Shown here: one piece after another, positions 9,558 through 19,600 of the stretch
Layout of the letters: each line of letters starts with the position of its first letter
Position numbering within the stretch: position 1 is the first letter of the stretch
From: Gymnopus androsaceus JB14
Taxonomy: Eukaryota; Basidiomycota; Agaricomycetes; Agaricales; Omphalotaceae
Length of the DNA stretch: 34,685 bases
Assembly (NCBI GenBank): GCA_009733575.1
Contig: ML769915.1
Span: 1-34,685, forward strand
Direction: 5' to 3'
Notes under the pieces: model-generated
Told to the model about the DNA's origin: nothing
Databases searched by the model: none
What the model saw: the letters and a program-made list of their open reading frames with translations, nothing else
Made by a program: the position numbers and the translations under genes

Positions 9558-10325
9558 ATGTCCATGGGCAGTGTATTATCTTCTGCTCTATTGGGCAACG
9601 AACCGCCCAACGAACTACTTACACCCTTGGACAAATCCTCCAAAATCAAATTTTACCTGTATGCAGGTCATGGAGGACATCATCCCAAGTGGTGGGATGC
9701 AGAAAAACAGAGGATTTGGATTTGGCAAGTAAGGTAAAACCTATCAAACCCACACTCTCTTCACTTAGAACCCTCTCCAGCCCTATCTTGAGAAAGAACT
9801 TTCCCTAGAAAGGTTGCTTGGAACCTATGTTATTGTTGCCATGCATGATGAGGATGATTACAACCTTCAAATGATGCTCTCGAACCCCGGTCTTTCACCC
9901 TATCAGTTCCCCAAAACGTACATCCGTTGTGGGACAACGTTGAAGGAACATTTGAGAGGGGCCAGCTGACGGGAAGCTTCAAAGGATTCCATCCTCCAAA
10001 TCCTTTGCCGCTCACTCCTGAGTTGGAGCGAACACACCAAAATTTGCCATGGTTTGACTTCCACACAATGGTTCCTCCTAACTGGTATTTGGGAAGTGTC
10101 AATCATGCCATTGACGTGGTTGCTCCTGTGGATAGCAATGGCAATCATTATCTTTCCATCATGCTCCATTACTTTGACAATCTGGAGGAAGATGGGGTTT
10201 GGTATTTGGGGAAGAAAGTCATTCACGAAGGGGGACAAGAAGGCTTAACTGAAGACGAGCGGGTTAAACTTGGCATAGGCGTGTCATTTGTGGATGCTGA
10301 GGCAAGGGGTAGGATGGAGGGGTGA
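9558..10325 (+). pseudogene. Unrecognised gene with one intron and a probable 1-nt frameshift
   Basis: Exon 1 starts MSMGSVLSSALLGNEPPNEL and runs to a GTAAGG donor at 9729; the acceptor TAG ends at 9768 (40-bp intron, phase 0). Exon 2 continues with NPLQPYLEKELSLERLLGTY and NLQMMLSNPGLSPYQFPKTY. Around base 9930 the frame must shift by one to reach PLWDNVEGTFERGQLTGSFK, after which it is open to the stop at 10325 (FHTMVPPNWYLGSVNHAIDV, then YLSIMLHYFDNLEEDGVWYL). Total about 235 residues; no signal peptide, membrane segment or repeat. I do not recognise the family. The sequence is more GC-balanced than its surroundings and looks like a host gene rather than a transposon protein. The frameshift could be a real lesion, a missed small intron, or an assembly error. 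Confidence 0.55.
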
Positions 10326-10747
10326 TTTGTGCTAACCTCATATAGGAAGTGGAAGTACATTGAAAGGCTGGAATGATGGAATGTGAAAACAAGTTTGAGA
10401 TCTTTTGGTACTTGATAGGTCATCTATAAGGCGGTAGATGTAGTAGGAGCATTGTCGACCCAGAAGCCCATTACAATAGTAGATTATATTTCCAGCTCCA
10501 GCATTCTAAGTTGACGTAGCAGGTGCCCCGCCAATAAAACGCTAGTTGGTGTGGTTATATGCGAGAGGTCCGTATCATGGTCCGACCATGAAAGGGAGGA
10601 AAGGTCATCCGTCTGTAATCATAGGCAGGTAGAAAATCTAGGGAAGAATGCTGATGCCTGATTTGACAAAGGAAGGGGCATTTTGAGATTCTAGAGCAGA
10701 AAACATTCCAACTGGTCTCACCTGGCTTTCCTGAGCATGAAAGGAGA
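10326..10747. other. Gene-free stretch
   Basis: No supported gene, repeat or site; open frames are short, in mixed phases and without recognisable motifs. Confidence 0.5.
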
Positions 10748-10960
10748 ATGGGAGGCCCGGGCTTTGACCTTACTGCAGCCAATAATCTAATGGATGACCA
10801 GAGACTTAGGCAAGATTGGACAAATGTACACCAGAAGGAGCAGACCCAAGAGAATTTCAGTATTGGGCAGAAAATAACATGGACAGAGAGTATATGTCCT
10901 CAGAAATGCTTTCACCAAACTCTGAGTATGGTTGTGAAAACTTGTTTTATTTATGTACTT
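10748..10960 (+). pseudogene. Unrecognised protein fragment
   Basis: The plus strand reads MGGPGFDLTAANNLMDDQRL and RQDW, then one base is missing, and the next frame continues KCTPEGADPREFQYWAENN and MDREYMSSEMLSPNSEYG. Together they give about 65 residues of charged, natural-looking protein, ending at a possible GTATGG donor (10928). The family is unknown and no neighbour clearly extends it. It could be the tail of a decayed host gene. Confidence 0.3.
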
Positions 10961-11561
10961 ACCTTGGACATTATTATCATGTGGCGCATCGCCATAATAC
11001 ACGTGTGATGTGTGACTCCTCGTGTCTTTCTTTCTTCCAAATCCTTACACTCATGAACACCCAACCTCAGAGTACGCTCTCTGAATGCCAATTCCCGAAC
11101 AAAATTTTACTATCATCATCAATAGTCTCAACGATGGCTCCTTCTCACTTCAGAAGATTTTGCTCATCTGCAAAGACTTTGTTGTCTTCTCCCAGCCGTA
11201 CTTGTTCCGACACGTCGACTTGATATCTGAAAGTCTTGCCGGGTGCACAGAGCCAGCAGCTCCTAATAAATGCAGGAGCCAATTCATTGGTATTCTCTCT
11301 AATCCACAAACATCCTACTTGGGAAGATTCGTTCAATGCCTCAACTTTCCTGGGAATATTGAAAATGGTGGTAAAAGTGCTTGACAGGACCATGTCCCTG
11401 ATACCTTGCTCATATTGCAGAGCTTGCCATTTCTTACCAAAGTCAGGTTGGATGAAGGGCGCTCCAAACACTTCCACGTGATAAGAAAGCACCTGGGTGG
11501 CCAGCTTCAGAAACTTTCGATTCGAGGCATTGTTTTCAAGATGCACTAGATGTTGCTAGGC

Positions 11562-12145
11562 TTTTGCAAAAGATCCCGATAACTTTTAGCACTGACATTT
11601 TGGAATAGGGATATATGGCTAGATGATTTGCCAAATATTCTAGCAACCATATTTATGTTTACCAAATATTTGTAAGACCATATTTAGAATATTATGTAAT
11701 CAGGTCAGGTGAGGTTAAGGTAGGGTTAGGGTTGGGTTAAGGTATATTTTCCAAATTAGTATGTTGAAGCAATATTTTGCAAAATATTATGATTATGTTT
11801 GGATTAGGGTTAGGGTTAGGGTTTAGGGGATGAGGATGATATGGGGGTGTAGGGGCTTGCCCCCACTGTTAAAATATACAGGATTAGAGTTGGGATAATT
11901 AGAGTATAGGGGTGAAATAAGGTTATGGTTGGATAGCCATCACTACCATGGGGCAGGGGTGGGGGTGTCAGTTTTTTCCCACAGGCCCTCCTTCACCCAC
12001 TATAGCCATTTCTATTTGAGACAATTATGGTGATTTTATGGTTATTTATTTACCAAATATTCTGCAACACAATCTACCTATTCCAAATATTTGGTGAATG
12101 CTTCCAAAATATCAGTGCTAAAAGTTATTGGGATCTTTTGCAAAA
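11562..12145. mobile_element. 584-bp inverted-repeat element with TTTTGCAAAAGATCCC ends
   Basis: The left 44 bases (TTTTGCAAAAGATCCCGATA and onward, to ATTTTGGAA) match the reverse complement of the right 44 bases with two mismatches. No ORF. The interior is AT-rich and carries telomere-like GGGTTA repeats. No target duplication is evident. It splits the F-box-like pseudogene. Confidence 0.85.
11721..11829 (+). repeat. Two short interstitial TTAGGG tracts
   Basis: TAGGGTTAGGGTTGGGTTA at 11721-11739 and ATTAGGGTTAGGGTTAGGG at 11804-11822, followed by TTTAGGGG. They match the usual fungal telomere unit and lie wholly inside the inverted-repeat element. Confidence 0.8.
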
Positions 12146-12718
12146 CAGCCCACAACACTTATCGTGATCTTTTGCATTAAGCTGGCAGAATCAGCTGCAA
12201 GAAGATCATTCACTTTCAGGACTTTCAAAGGTTGTTAATGTCCCTAGCTCAGCTGAAGTTCCTTGCAATTGATGAATTTTTTATCTCCGGAATTTGTCAT
12301 TGGACCAGATGGCGATAGTTCTCCCAGGTTCATTGAGGGAATTACATCTCACCAAGATGGACAATTATGTTGGCCAGGTGGCGGGATTAAGGATGGAGAT
12401 ATCATATTTGTACCAAGGTTATCAGTTACTCTCTAATGTTCTTGAATGGGTATCTAAAGGGTGAGCTAATCATTGACCTGTACAATCAAAACAGTGCAAC
12501 CTTGATTGCAGTCTCAAAGGATGCTAGTATGCCTTGCAAGCTTCTCAGAAAGTGGTTGAGTATACACTGGAAAGATACCTTTATTGTGATGGAGCGCTGT
12601 CCCGGGAAAGGTAAAACCACCATGCAGTTGCATGTCCTAGGTGAATATAGGCCTTTTCAGTCATTTTATACAACCCCAATGTGGTCAGCTCAGGGTCTGC
12701 TCCAAATTTCTGCTTGAC

Positions 12719-13064
12719 TTGGTTATTGTTGGTCCTTGGCTGTATTGTTAGAGCTTTGCTCACATTTCAATGCACCTGCATGTGCTGTGCTTTTTTCCTT
12801 TTCTGTGCAGACTTGGATGAAGGCTTATTGGTGCCTTTCATACTTTCTGCATATAGCACTGACTTTTTATCAACGTCTTGTTCCCAGTTTCTTTGTGAAT
12901 ACCTACATCTCAAAAATGGCCTAGGCTGCCTGAGCAATTTCTCCTGCAGACCCCGTCTACTACAACAGCTTAATTCAGGACTCAATTTCCAAATTTAAAT
13001 ATGCTCTTTTGTGCTAAGGCTTCATCTGTAGCATATGCTTCATCTATTGCTGCCAATTTGTTCA
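12719..13064. other. Gene-free stretch
   Basis: No supported gene. Long open frames on both strands overlap one another and lack motifs. Confidence 0.45.
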
Positions 13065-13118
13065 TAGTCTCCCCTAGACAAACTGCAATACATACTGACA
13101 ATCTACACAATGTGTATG
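13065..13118. repeat. Lone end related to the 261-bp MITE at 28846
   Basis: TAGTCTCCCCTAGACAAACT resembles the terminal repeat of the MITE at 28846 (TAGTCTCCCCTAGGCAGACT, 18 of 20 identical). No opposing end is found nearby. Confidence 0.4.
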
Positions 13119-13205
13119 TCCCCAACTCTCAAACAGAGTGAGAGGGAGGGCCTTGTACTGTACAATCGAACAAAAAAATGTGACTTTGTTGCCAGATCTT
13201 TACCC
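13119..13205 (+). repeat. Direct repeat, copy 1 (partner at 23142)
   Basis: TCCCCAACTCTC..GAGTGAGAGGGAGGGCC..TTGTAC..CCAGATCTTT recurs at 23142-23231 in the same orientation, at roughly three-quarters identity or better by eye. The CTCTC/GAGAG pair can form a small hairpin. The second copy lies just upstream of the RecQ-like gene start. Confidence 0.7.
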
Positions 13206-13312
13206 AATTTTACCATGGCCCTTATCAGCATAGGTCAACCTGCCCAGTGCCAATGAAACAGTTTCTTCCCCTCTGTTAGCATTGCAATAGCATCTAATGT
13301 CAGTCAAATCTA

Positions 13313-13756
13313 ATGTTGGTTGAACAAGAAACAATAAGCAATATCTTTTTGAGAACCACATCTTGCAAACCGCAATGGTTATCACAAACACAACCGGACT
13401 TATTGTACACCCATCTTCAGTCCCTAGCAGTCAGCTCATACAACAACTATCTCCCTAACCCCTTGAAGTACTCAAGCAAGAAGGTTAAGATCCGCGCTAT
13501 AACATCCTTGTTCCAAAGTGCTGCAGCTATGTTACCTACTTCACCACAGAATGTTAATTATTATAGAATTACTGTGGAATATCTCATATCCAAAGTCGGT
13601 CAAGCAGTTGTTGATTCAGTTAGAACCTTGGTCCCTGTGCTCAATTACACCCCATTGACCAGTGATCATTTGTACAACCAACAGCTGCTGCCTGTAATCA
13701 TTGACTATATATCTCAGGTCTCAGACCAACAAGTAAATCAAATGCAACTTTATTAA
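13313..13756 (+). CDS. Unassigned ORF, 147 aa
   Basis: An open frame of 147 residues with a natural-looking composition (SSYNNYLPNPLKYSSKKVKI, ISKVGQAVVDSVRTLVPVLN). No domain is recognised, and the start is arbitrary since the frame opens at an ATG in repeat-flanking sequence. It lies within the block bracketed by the direct repeat at 13119 and 23142, and its end overlaps a convergent ORF. It could be an exon fragment of a transposon gene. Low confidence that it is expressed. Confidence 0.3.
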   Translation: MLVEQETISNIFLRTTSCKPQWLSQTQPDLLYTHLQSLAVSSYNNYLPNPLKYSSKKVKIRAITSLFQSAAAMLPTSPQNVNYYRITVEYLISKVGQAVVDSVRTLVPVLNYTPLTSDHLYNQQLLPVIIDYISQVSDQQVNQMQLY

Positions 13757-14081
13757 ATTTCACAGAATCACCATCCGCCGCAGCCTCTCCCTTCTTATGA
13801 TGTGATCTTCTAGTAACTTGAGGTGAAGGTTTCGGAATGTGGCAACCAGTTATACCTCTATTCCCTATCCAGGTTGTCTTTTTACCTGCAGAATTGATGA
13901 AAGTATAAGTTGGGGCCTTACTAGGAGATGGCGAAGAAGAAGAGGGAGGTTCTTCTGCAGGATGTTTCAAAGATGATGCAGCAGGTGCCTGCTCTGGCGC
14001 TTTCACAGGAGTTGAAGCAGGTGTCATAGTGTTCGAAGACAACAGAGCAACTCTTTTTTGAATATCTCGCAGTGTTTGCAT
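13698..14081 (-). CDS. Unassigned Pro/Ser/Ala-rich ORF, 127 aa
   Basis: Residues 1-60 are low-complexity (a SSSSPSPSKAP run), followed by TYTFINSAGKKTTWIGNRGI and a basic patch RRSHHKK. The style is that of a disordered linker in a fungal or retroelement Gag-like protein, but I recognise no family. It overlaps the convergent ORF above by 59 bases. Confidence 0.25.
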   Translation of the reverse strand: MQTLRDIQKRVALLSSNTMTPASTPVKAPEQAPAASSLKHPAEEPPSSSSPSPSKAPTYTFINSAGKKTTWIGNRGITGCHIPKPSPQVTRRSHHKKGEAAADGDSVKFNKVAFDLLVGLRPEIYSQ

Positions 14082-14100
14082 TAGCAGTGCTTCTGCTCTA

Positions 14101-14324
14101 ATTGATCACAACACCACTGTAGGATTTGTAGGCTTCGCTAATGTGCGCAATGAGTGGTTTGACACTGTACGTACTACACCTTGGTTTGATGTCACCCCCG
14201 GTTTTGCAGAGACTTTCTTTTCAACTACACCTCTCTGCAATGATGATGTGGGCTCAGCAGCTCATGTTTGCCATACCATTAAAACTGCTGGGTCTGTTTT
14301 CTGTGTGGTGTTCATTCGGCCTTA
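14101..14324 (+). pseudogene. Conserved TTPWFD protein fragment, copy 1
   Basis: HNTTVGFVGFANVRNEWFDT followed by VRTTPWFDVTPGFAETFF and STTPLCNDD. The same protein segment, diverged, occurs at 29291-29455. In both copies it is followed by an intron-like GT..TTGCAG and then, after some 200 bases in this copy, by a Helitron-like 3' hairpin. Family not recognised. Being repeated and tied to the same downstream terminus, it probably belongs to or was captured by a mobile element. Confidence 0.5.
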
Positions 14325-14483
14325 ACTCATTTCAATAATTGCAGATCTCTTGCCAAGCTTTAGCTGCAGGTTGTTGTAAAGTACTGGTTTCGTGTACAGT
14401 AACTTCAATTTAATCTGCTTTTTTCTGCTTTATAATTATCATCTAAATTACGTCAATTTTGACAGTTTTGTGTACTTGGGCGA

Positions 14484-14519
14484 GTCGGGGATTGTCTCGC
14501 GTAAGCGGGACATTACTGG
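14484..14519 (+). mobile_element. Helitron-like 3' terminus, copy 1
   Basis: AGTCGGGGATTG is followed by a stem of TGTCTCGC and GCGGGACA around a GTAA loop (14493-14512). ATTA then precedes a terminal CTGG, and the next base is T. A hairpin a few bases before CTRR, with T following, is the classic Helitron 3' end. The second copy at 30417 preserves the fold. Confidence 0.6.
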
Positions 14520-14520
14520 T

Positions 14521-14867
14521 GGTCTGCTAGTTTGCACAGAGTACTTGGCAGACAAGCGGCTTATTATATAATAATTGTCTTGTGATCTCTTTAGCGCTCA
14601 TCTTCTTTTTTGCCATCAATTTGTTTCCTCAGCTTACAACAAAATACAGCTATTTGTCTCGCATTTTCATGTCAAAAATAAGATTTAAATTGCATTCCTT
14701 TGCTGATGGCTCAGTCTGAGCACAAAAATCCATGTTTGAGTGGGGGAAATCAACCTACATCTTCATCACATCCAGCCTTGTTACTGAGCTCTTTGACTGC
14801 GCAAACAGGTGATACACCAATTTTTCAGCTAAGGCTAGAACTGTGCAGAACCAATAATCCTAGGTTC
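14521..14867. other. Gene-free stretch
   Basis: No supported gene; AT-rich, with no repeat recognised. Confidence 0.45.
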
Positions 14868-16440
14868 TGTTTGTAACAAAACACAGTCAATAAGAGAACT
14901 ATAGTGAGCCCGAGCTGATAGTTAAAATCTACCGAGGACCTATTCTACCCAAGAGGTTGCAGAGTAACGGTATGCGCAATGGTACCATACTTAACTTTGT
15001 GAATGCACCTCAATCAAAGTCCTAGGTGCGGTATGGTGTAGCGAGGCAAGCTTGTTGGATAACAAGTTGCTGACCGAGGCAGATAAACGAGCCCACATAC
15101 CAGTTATATTAGGCTAGGTCATCGAAGGATATACCCAAGGGATCGAAGTCTTAACGAGGCATCGCTTCCGCGATCAGCTCACCAAGGAGTCTAAATGACA
15201 CTCAAGTTTATTAACAAAGCAAGGTGGACCGAGATGAGGAAGTACCCTAACGGGTGCCCTCAAAGTTGACGCTTGCTGGAAAGCGCCCAGGCAGATAGCC
15301 ACAGCAGTCCAACGCGGCCACATGACCCACTTGCTGTAGCTACTTCTAGAGTAAGGAAGGACCAAGGAGTGTTTCTATCCAAGCCTCAGTGTTTTACCAA
15401 GATCCATATGCTACCAGGCATCTAGACTCGAGACCGCGCGGAACTAGGGATAATAACCAGTCTCCCATTGGCGAGGAAAAACATAGAAATACTTCCGAGG
15501 GCTGTTCTGCTAAAGGAACTGACAAGCCTTGTAAAAAGGAAAATGACTCGAGTTGATTTGGACCAAAATCCCAAAGGTCAACCCAATCGAGGAAGACAAA
15601 CAAACGAGGCAGGAAAACATCGAGGCAAAACCATAGCATACACACATATATGGACATTATTTATCTTTTTCTATTTTACTTACTCTGTTTCATCCTATCT
15701 TGCTCAGTTTCTCTCATTTTCCTATTTTCATATATCTCGCTCAGTATATAAGGGTAGTTATTCTATCTCGGAATAACAAGTTAGACTTGATACCTGAAAC
15801 GCAGTTCTATCTTAGGACCTGTAGTGATTTGTACATGCTCAGATGCATCTGCATCATCCTCTGCAACCTTTGAAATGGGTGGCCTTCTTGTAACCTCGAT
15901 AATACTGAGGCAATTCATTCTACTTCCCGGCTATTAAGTCAAGCATTCCTGGTTTTCATCTCAAAGAGAGGTCACATCAGTCTTAGGACCGCAGGTGGAG
16001 CCTAACGTGCACACCTCGACAAGCCCGTTGTTGATTAGGAAAGGTCTTGGACCCAAGTGTCGGCTTGGTCTAGTTTTAGGGAGGAAGCTTCTCGGAGTGT
16101 TACCTAGCTTTACCAACAGATTCTACCCCTTGCCTGCTCTTCGCTGAGTGTGTTAAAAACGCCTACTCGAGTGACTTGCGCAGCGGTCGTATAAGCTTGT
16201 TAGGTAACTCACAGGAGTCCCTGAGAGTTGGAGTATCATTGCACGGCGATGTAAAGGCTCCCGAGATACGCAAAGTCATTTGTTGAGTTGGCGTACTTGA
16301 CCCGTGCTTTGGTGTTTCACCGCGGATACGCAAAGTCATTTGTTGAGTCGGCGTACTTGACCCATGCTTTGGTGTTTGCATTCCCCTCAATTAGTTCAGC
16401 GCGTTGTCATACGTTAGTTGGCTTTTCAAAAACCTCCCTC
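14868..16440. repeat. LTR-like, GC-richer repeat region (possible copia-type LTR remnant)
   Basis: This stretch differs in composition from its neighbours and repeats the hexamer CGAGGC at least five times (15042, 15075, 15155, 15605, 15621). TGTTGGATAACAAG at about 15053 resembles a copia LTR start. A TATATAAGG box lies near 15746, and GGAATAACA at about 15769 could be an LTR end. There is no RT, integrase or Gag motif and no second LTR, so this is at best a solo or truncated LTR. The open frames here look incidental. Confidence 0.3.
16265..16384. repeat. Tandem duplication, 60-bp unit, two copies
   Basis: GATACGCAAAGTCATTTGTT begins at both 16265 and 16325, and the units continue with only a few mismatches (GTTGG/GTCGG, CCCGTG/CCCATG). 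The unit is a multiple of three, so a minus-strand frame shows a repeated SSTPTQQMTLRI block, but I do not consider it coding. Confidence 0.8.
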
Positions 16441-16443
16441 CAA

Positions 16444-16452
16444 ATATAAAAC
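16444..16452 (+). promoter_or_regulatory. Candidate TATA box upstream of the DUF6589-like gene
   Basis: ATATAAAAC about 200 bases before the first usable ATG at 16650, followed by a pyrimidine-rich stretch. Plausible but unproven. Confidence 0.3.
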
Positions 16453-16649
16453 CCTGTTCATCTCGCACTATCTGTGTCAACTGTCAAGTGCTTTTCTCTT
16501 TGAATCAATTAGTAGTTGAGGGAACCTTCAACGACCTCCTTCCTCACATTAAATTAAACCTTTTGGATTGTATCTGATTGGGGTGATTGTTGTTTGGTCG
16601 GTTTTTGTACCTAGCACAAATCTAACTCATCACAGGAAGCTCACATCTT

Positions 16650-19600
16650 TTGAATACATCGGGGACATCATTTATCTGTCCTCCACCACTGAACTATACT
16701 TGTGCAGATGATAGTTTTGTTGAAGCGCCTCGTCCAGCTCAGAAACCACAAGGACGGCCCATTAGTGTTAATATTGCTCCTTCAGTCCCAGTAATTTTGT
16801 CAATGCCATCTTTGAATGTATTGAACTACACTCTTCTCTCACAGTCAAGGATCTCCACACCATTATATCCTTTTGGAATGTTACCCAGTCCTGTTACACC
16901 TTCAACCAGCACAACTCAGGCTCTCTCTCACATATCCAATCAAACTCCTTCCGAGTTCAATTCTTCCACCTCTGAAACTTCACTTGCACCGCTTTGGGGG
17001 TTTAATTCAGACCCTTTGCCACCTCTACCAGCAACTACATTGACACATCCTAACACTGAGCAGTGGATGAGTCTGTCTAATCCCAGCTTTTCTCATACTC
17101 AGCCTCGTCTTTGGGCAAAGAAGTTGAGTGTATCAGCAAAAACTGTTTTGGGCCCAGGAGGATCTAAGGTCACCTAGTCCTCTTAGGCAACCTGAGGCAT
17201 CCTAGTTGGCCCAGGAAAAAGGGTAAAACTTTGGACACCTCAGGTATCCTAGTCATCCTGGGATGTCCTGGGGCATCCTGGGGCATCCTGAGGCATCCTA
17301 GGATAAAACTTGATAAAAATTCTATCCTAGGATGCCTCAGGATGCCCCAGGATACCCCAGGATACCCCAGGACATCCCAGGATCTCCCAGGACACCTAGG
17401 ATGACTAGGATACCTGAGGTGTCCAAAGTTTTACCCTTTTTCCTGGGCCAACTAGGATGCCTCAGGTTGCCTAAGAGGACTAGGTAACCTTAGATCCTCC
17501 TGGGCCCAAAACAGTTTTTTCTGATCAGTGCAGAGGAGAAAATGGAATCAGCAATAAATTTTCTATTTGATGACTTACACTACAATTCAATTGCAGCCTT
17601 TTTTGCATCATATCTCCAGCAGCTACCTCCAGAAAACTCGAACATCTCATTGGGTATCAGCAAACATCATCGGACCAGCTTGCAAGCATTTCTCCAGGGT
17701 AAAACCGCTATCAAACCCGTTGAGATTATTGAAAAGATGTATCACCATTGTTACAGCTACCCATCCTCAAATTCAAAGTATATCTCTGAACGAGAACACA
17801 AATTTTCACCATATGAGCAGCCCAGTTCACTTTGGTACACCCGAGTCTCTCTATCATCTTGGGCTACGCAGCTCTTAGGCAATCATGTTTATCGGTCTAT
17901 TGGGAATCTTCTTTGTGACTCTCCCAAAGCTACAAGTGACCTTGGTCTTCCTCACATTCCTGCACGCCTTGTTGCTTCAGCCAATGAGCAGACAAAAGCC
18001 AAGGGTCTCATGACAGTTACCAAGGAGGATATGATGAGCTTTTGTATCTCTGATTGAGTGAAGCTTTTTAAAGCGCGCACACAGCTTGCTTGGTATCTTA
18101 CTGAGTGCATGGCTGCTCCAAGGAAGAGTGGGGTAATTGTTGAGAGGAAACATTGGAAACTGTCAATGGTAAGTGCTTTCACTGCATCATTATTTTAAAA
18201 TTTTTCTGATAATTTAATAGATACAAGTAGCTGCAATCCAGTCTTTTCTACTGTGTCAAAATCAGTATGTAAATGGCTACCTTGCAATGCATATGGGTAT
18301 CTGGCATATTGCATGTGGCTCCCATGTTGATGTGAAGCATGCCTATAGTCATCTTGCTACCAGTGTTCACGAAACAACAGCTAGACGTGCTCTGGAAATG
18401 ATGGGAGAGACATCCATCAAGAACCTTCAGAAAGAGGTTGGAGCTGGTCAGCAGCGCTGGCAAGTTCTCTATTGTTTTGTTCTTGATAACATTCAGGAAT
18501 TTCAAAAGGTATGGGAGGGTGGACTTGGGAGGGAGAACCATATAATATGCGGTACTGCTTGTACTGTAATTGGGCTTGATGACTGTGCAGATAATGCTTT
18601 CGATTTTATTGATCGGTTCATACACATCCTCAAAAATGAACGTGCCAAGCTTACAACTATGATGCTCTACTATGACAGTATCAACTGGACCCATATTCAA
18701 AACATCCAAACTCTACATGTTCTCTGAGCTCTTTTTGACTTTGAGCCTAGCCTCAAGCTTATGAAGTCAACCGTTTCCAAACTTTTCCATAGCAACCATG
18801 CTATTCATTGTATGCGAGATGGCTGCAAAATTCAAGTTGTCCCCCTTGGTTCAAATGCTGAGTGCAAAATCCTTACTCCTGAAATGGTGCATGCTATACA
18901 TGACTTCTGTGGTCAGGCAGGAGTAAAGCCTGAATTCGCTCCATCTCTCATTACCTGGGCTGGTGGAGATGGTGGTTCAGTTCTTGCTATATTGCATGCT
19001 CAAAAGCTGCTTGCAACCATGTATGATCCTAGTGATCCTGAATCCGACTATAAAATTCTCCACAACCTTCTTCTGACAACAGGTATATGGCATACCCAGG
19101 CAACCAGCCTGAATACCATTGCCGCAAATCACTATGGGCCATTGGTTACCAATGATCCTTCAGCATTGTCCAAAAGTGCTGCTTGTGCTGAGTTCAAGCG
19201 ACCAAGTAACTTCAAAGACTGTAGTAATTATTACCATCTCTCTCGTAGCATGACAACCTTTTGGGAGACTCAAGTCCTTGATTGCTGGAGGTAAATATTC
19301 ATTTTTCTGTGCAAAATGTTGATTAAATTATCTTGCAACTGTTGCACAGACTCAAACTTGGATTAGATCACTGGACAAAAATGAAGACACACTTTGAAAA
19401 CCTTGCTTCGACTAATTCTCTTCCCGATTTTGAATGGTTCACGAAGAAAGCTGAATGCATCATTGATAAATACATGTCATTTGATGCATACAAACAGGCT
19501 CTTTCTCAAGAAATCAATGATTCTGCGCCTGACAGCCTCAAATTCCCCATTGGCAATGCATGGTCACCTAGTAATTCATCTTCCACATCCACCACTACTA

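Larger units (their letters stand above)
11085..12718 (+). pseudogene. F-box/LRR-like gene, split by an inverted-repeat element
   Basis: The plus strand begins with an F-box-like N-terminus: IIINSLNDGSFSLQKILLIC followed by KDFVVFSQPYLFRHVDL. This is the pattern of the large basidiomycete F-box families, which recruit substrates to SCF ubiquitin ligases. Further on, in another frame, are SLPFLTKVRLDEGRS and GGQLQKLSIRGI, leucine-rich-repeat-like pieces. An insertion occupies 11562-12145. Beyond it, LSLAQLKFLAIDEFF, LPGSLRELHLTKMDNYVGQV and IDLYNQNSATLIAVSKDAS resume the repeat region to about 12718. At least three frame changes are needed even without the insertion, so this is a pseudogene. 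The F-box assignment is by style and order of motifs, without a search. Confidence 0.55.

Noticed and set aside
16163..16390. ORF with a duplicated 20-residue block
   Set aside because: The duplication is of DNA (60-bp tandem unit) in an apparently non-coding region; the frame is open only because the unit is a multiple of three.
17211..17410. Regular ATCCTGGG/GGCATCCTG repeats that could be mistaken for a CRISPR-like array
   Set aside because: Units lack unique spacers, lie inside a palindromic transposon, and the genome is clearly fungal.
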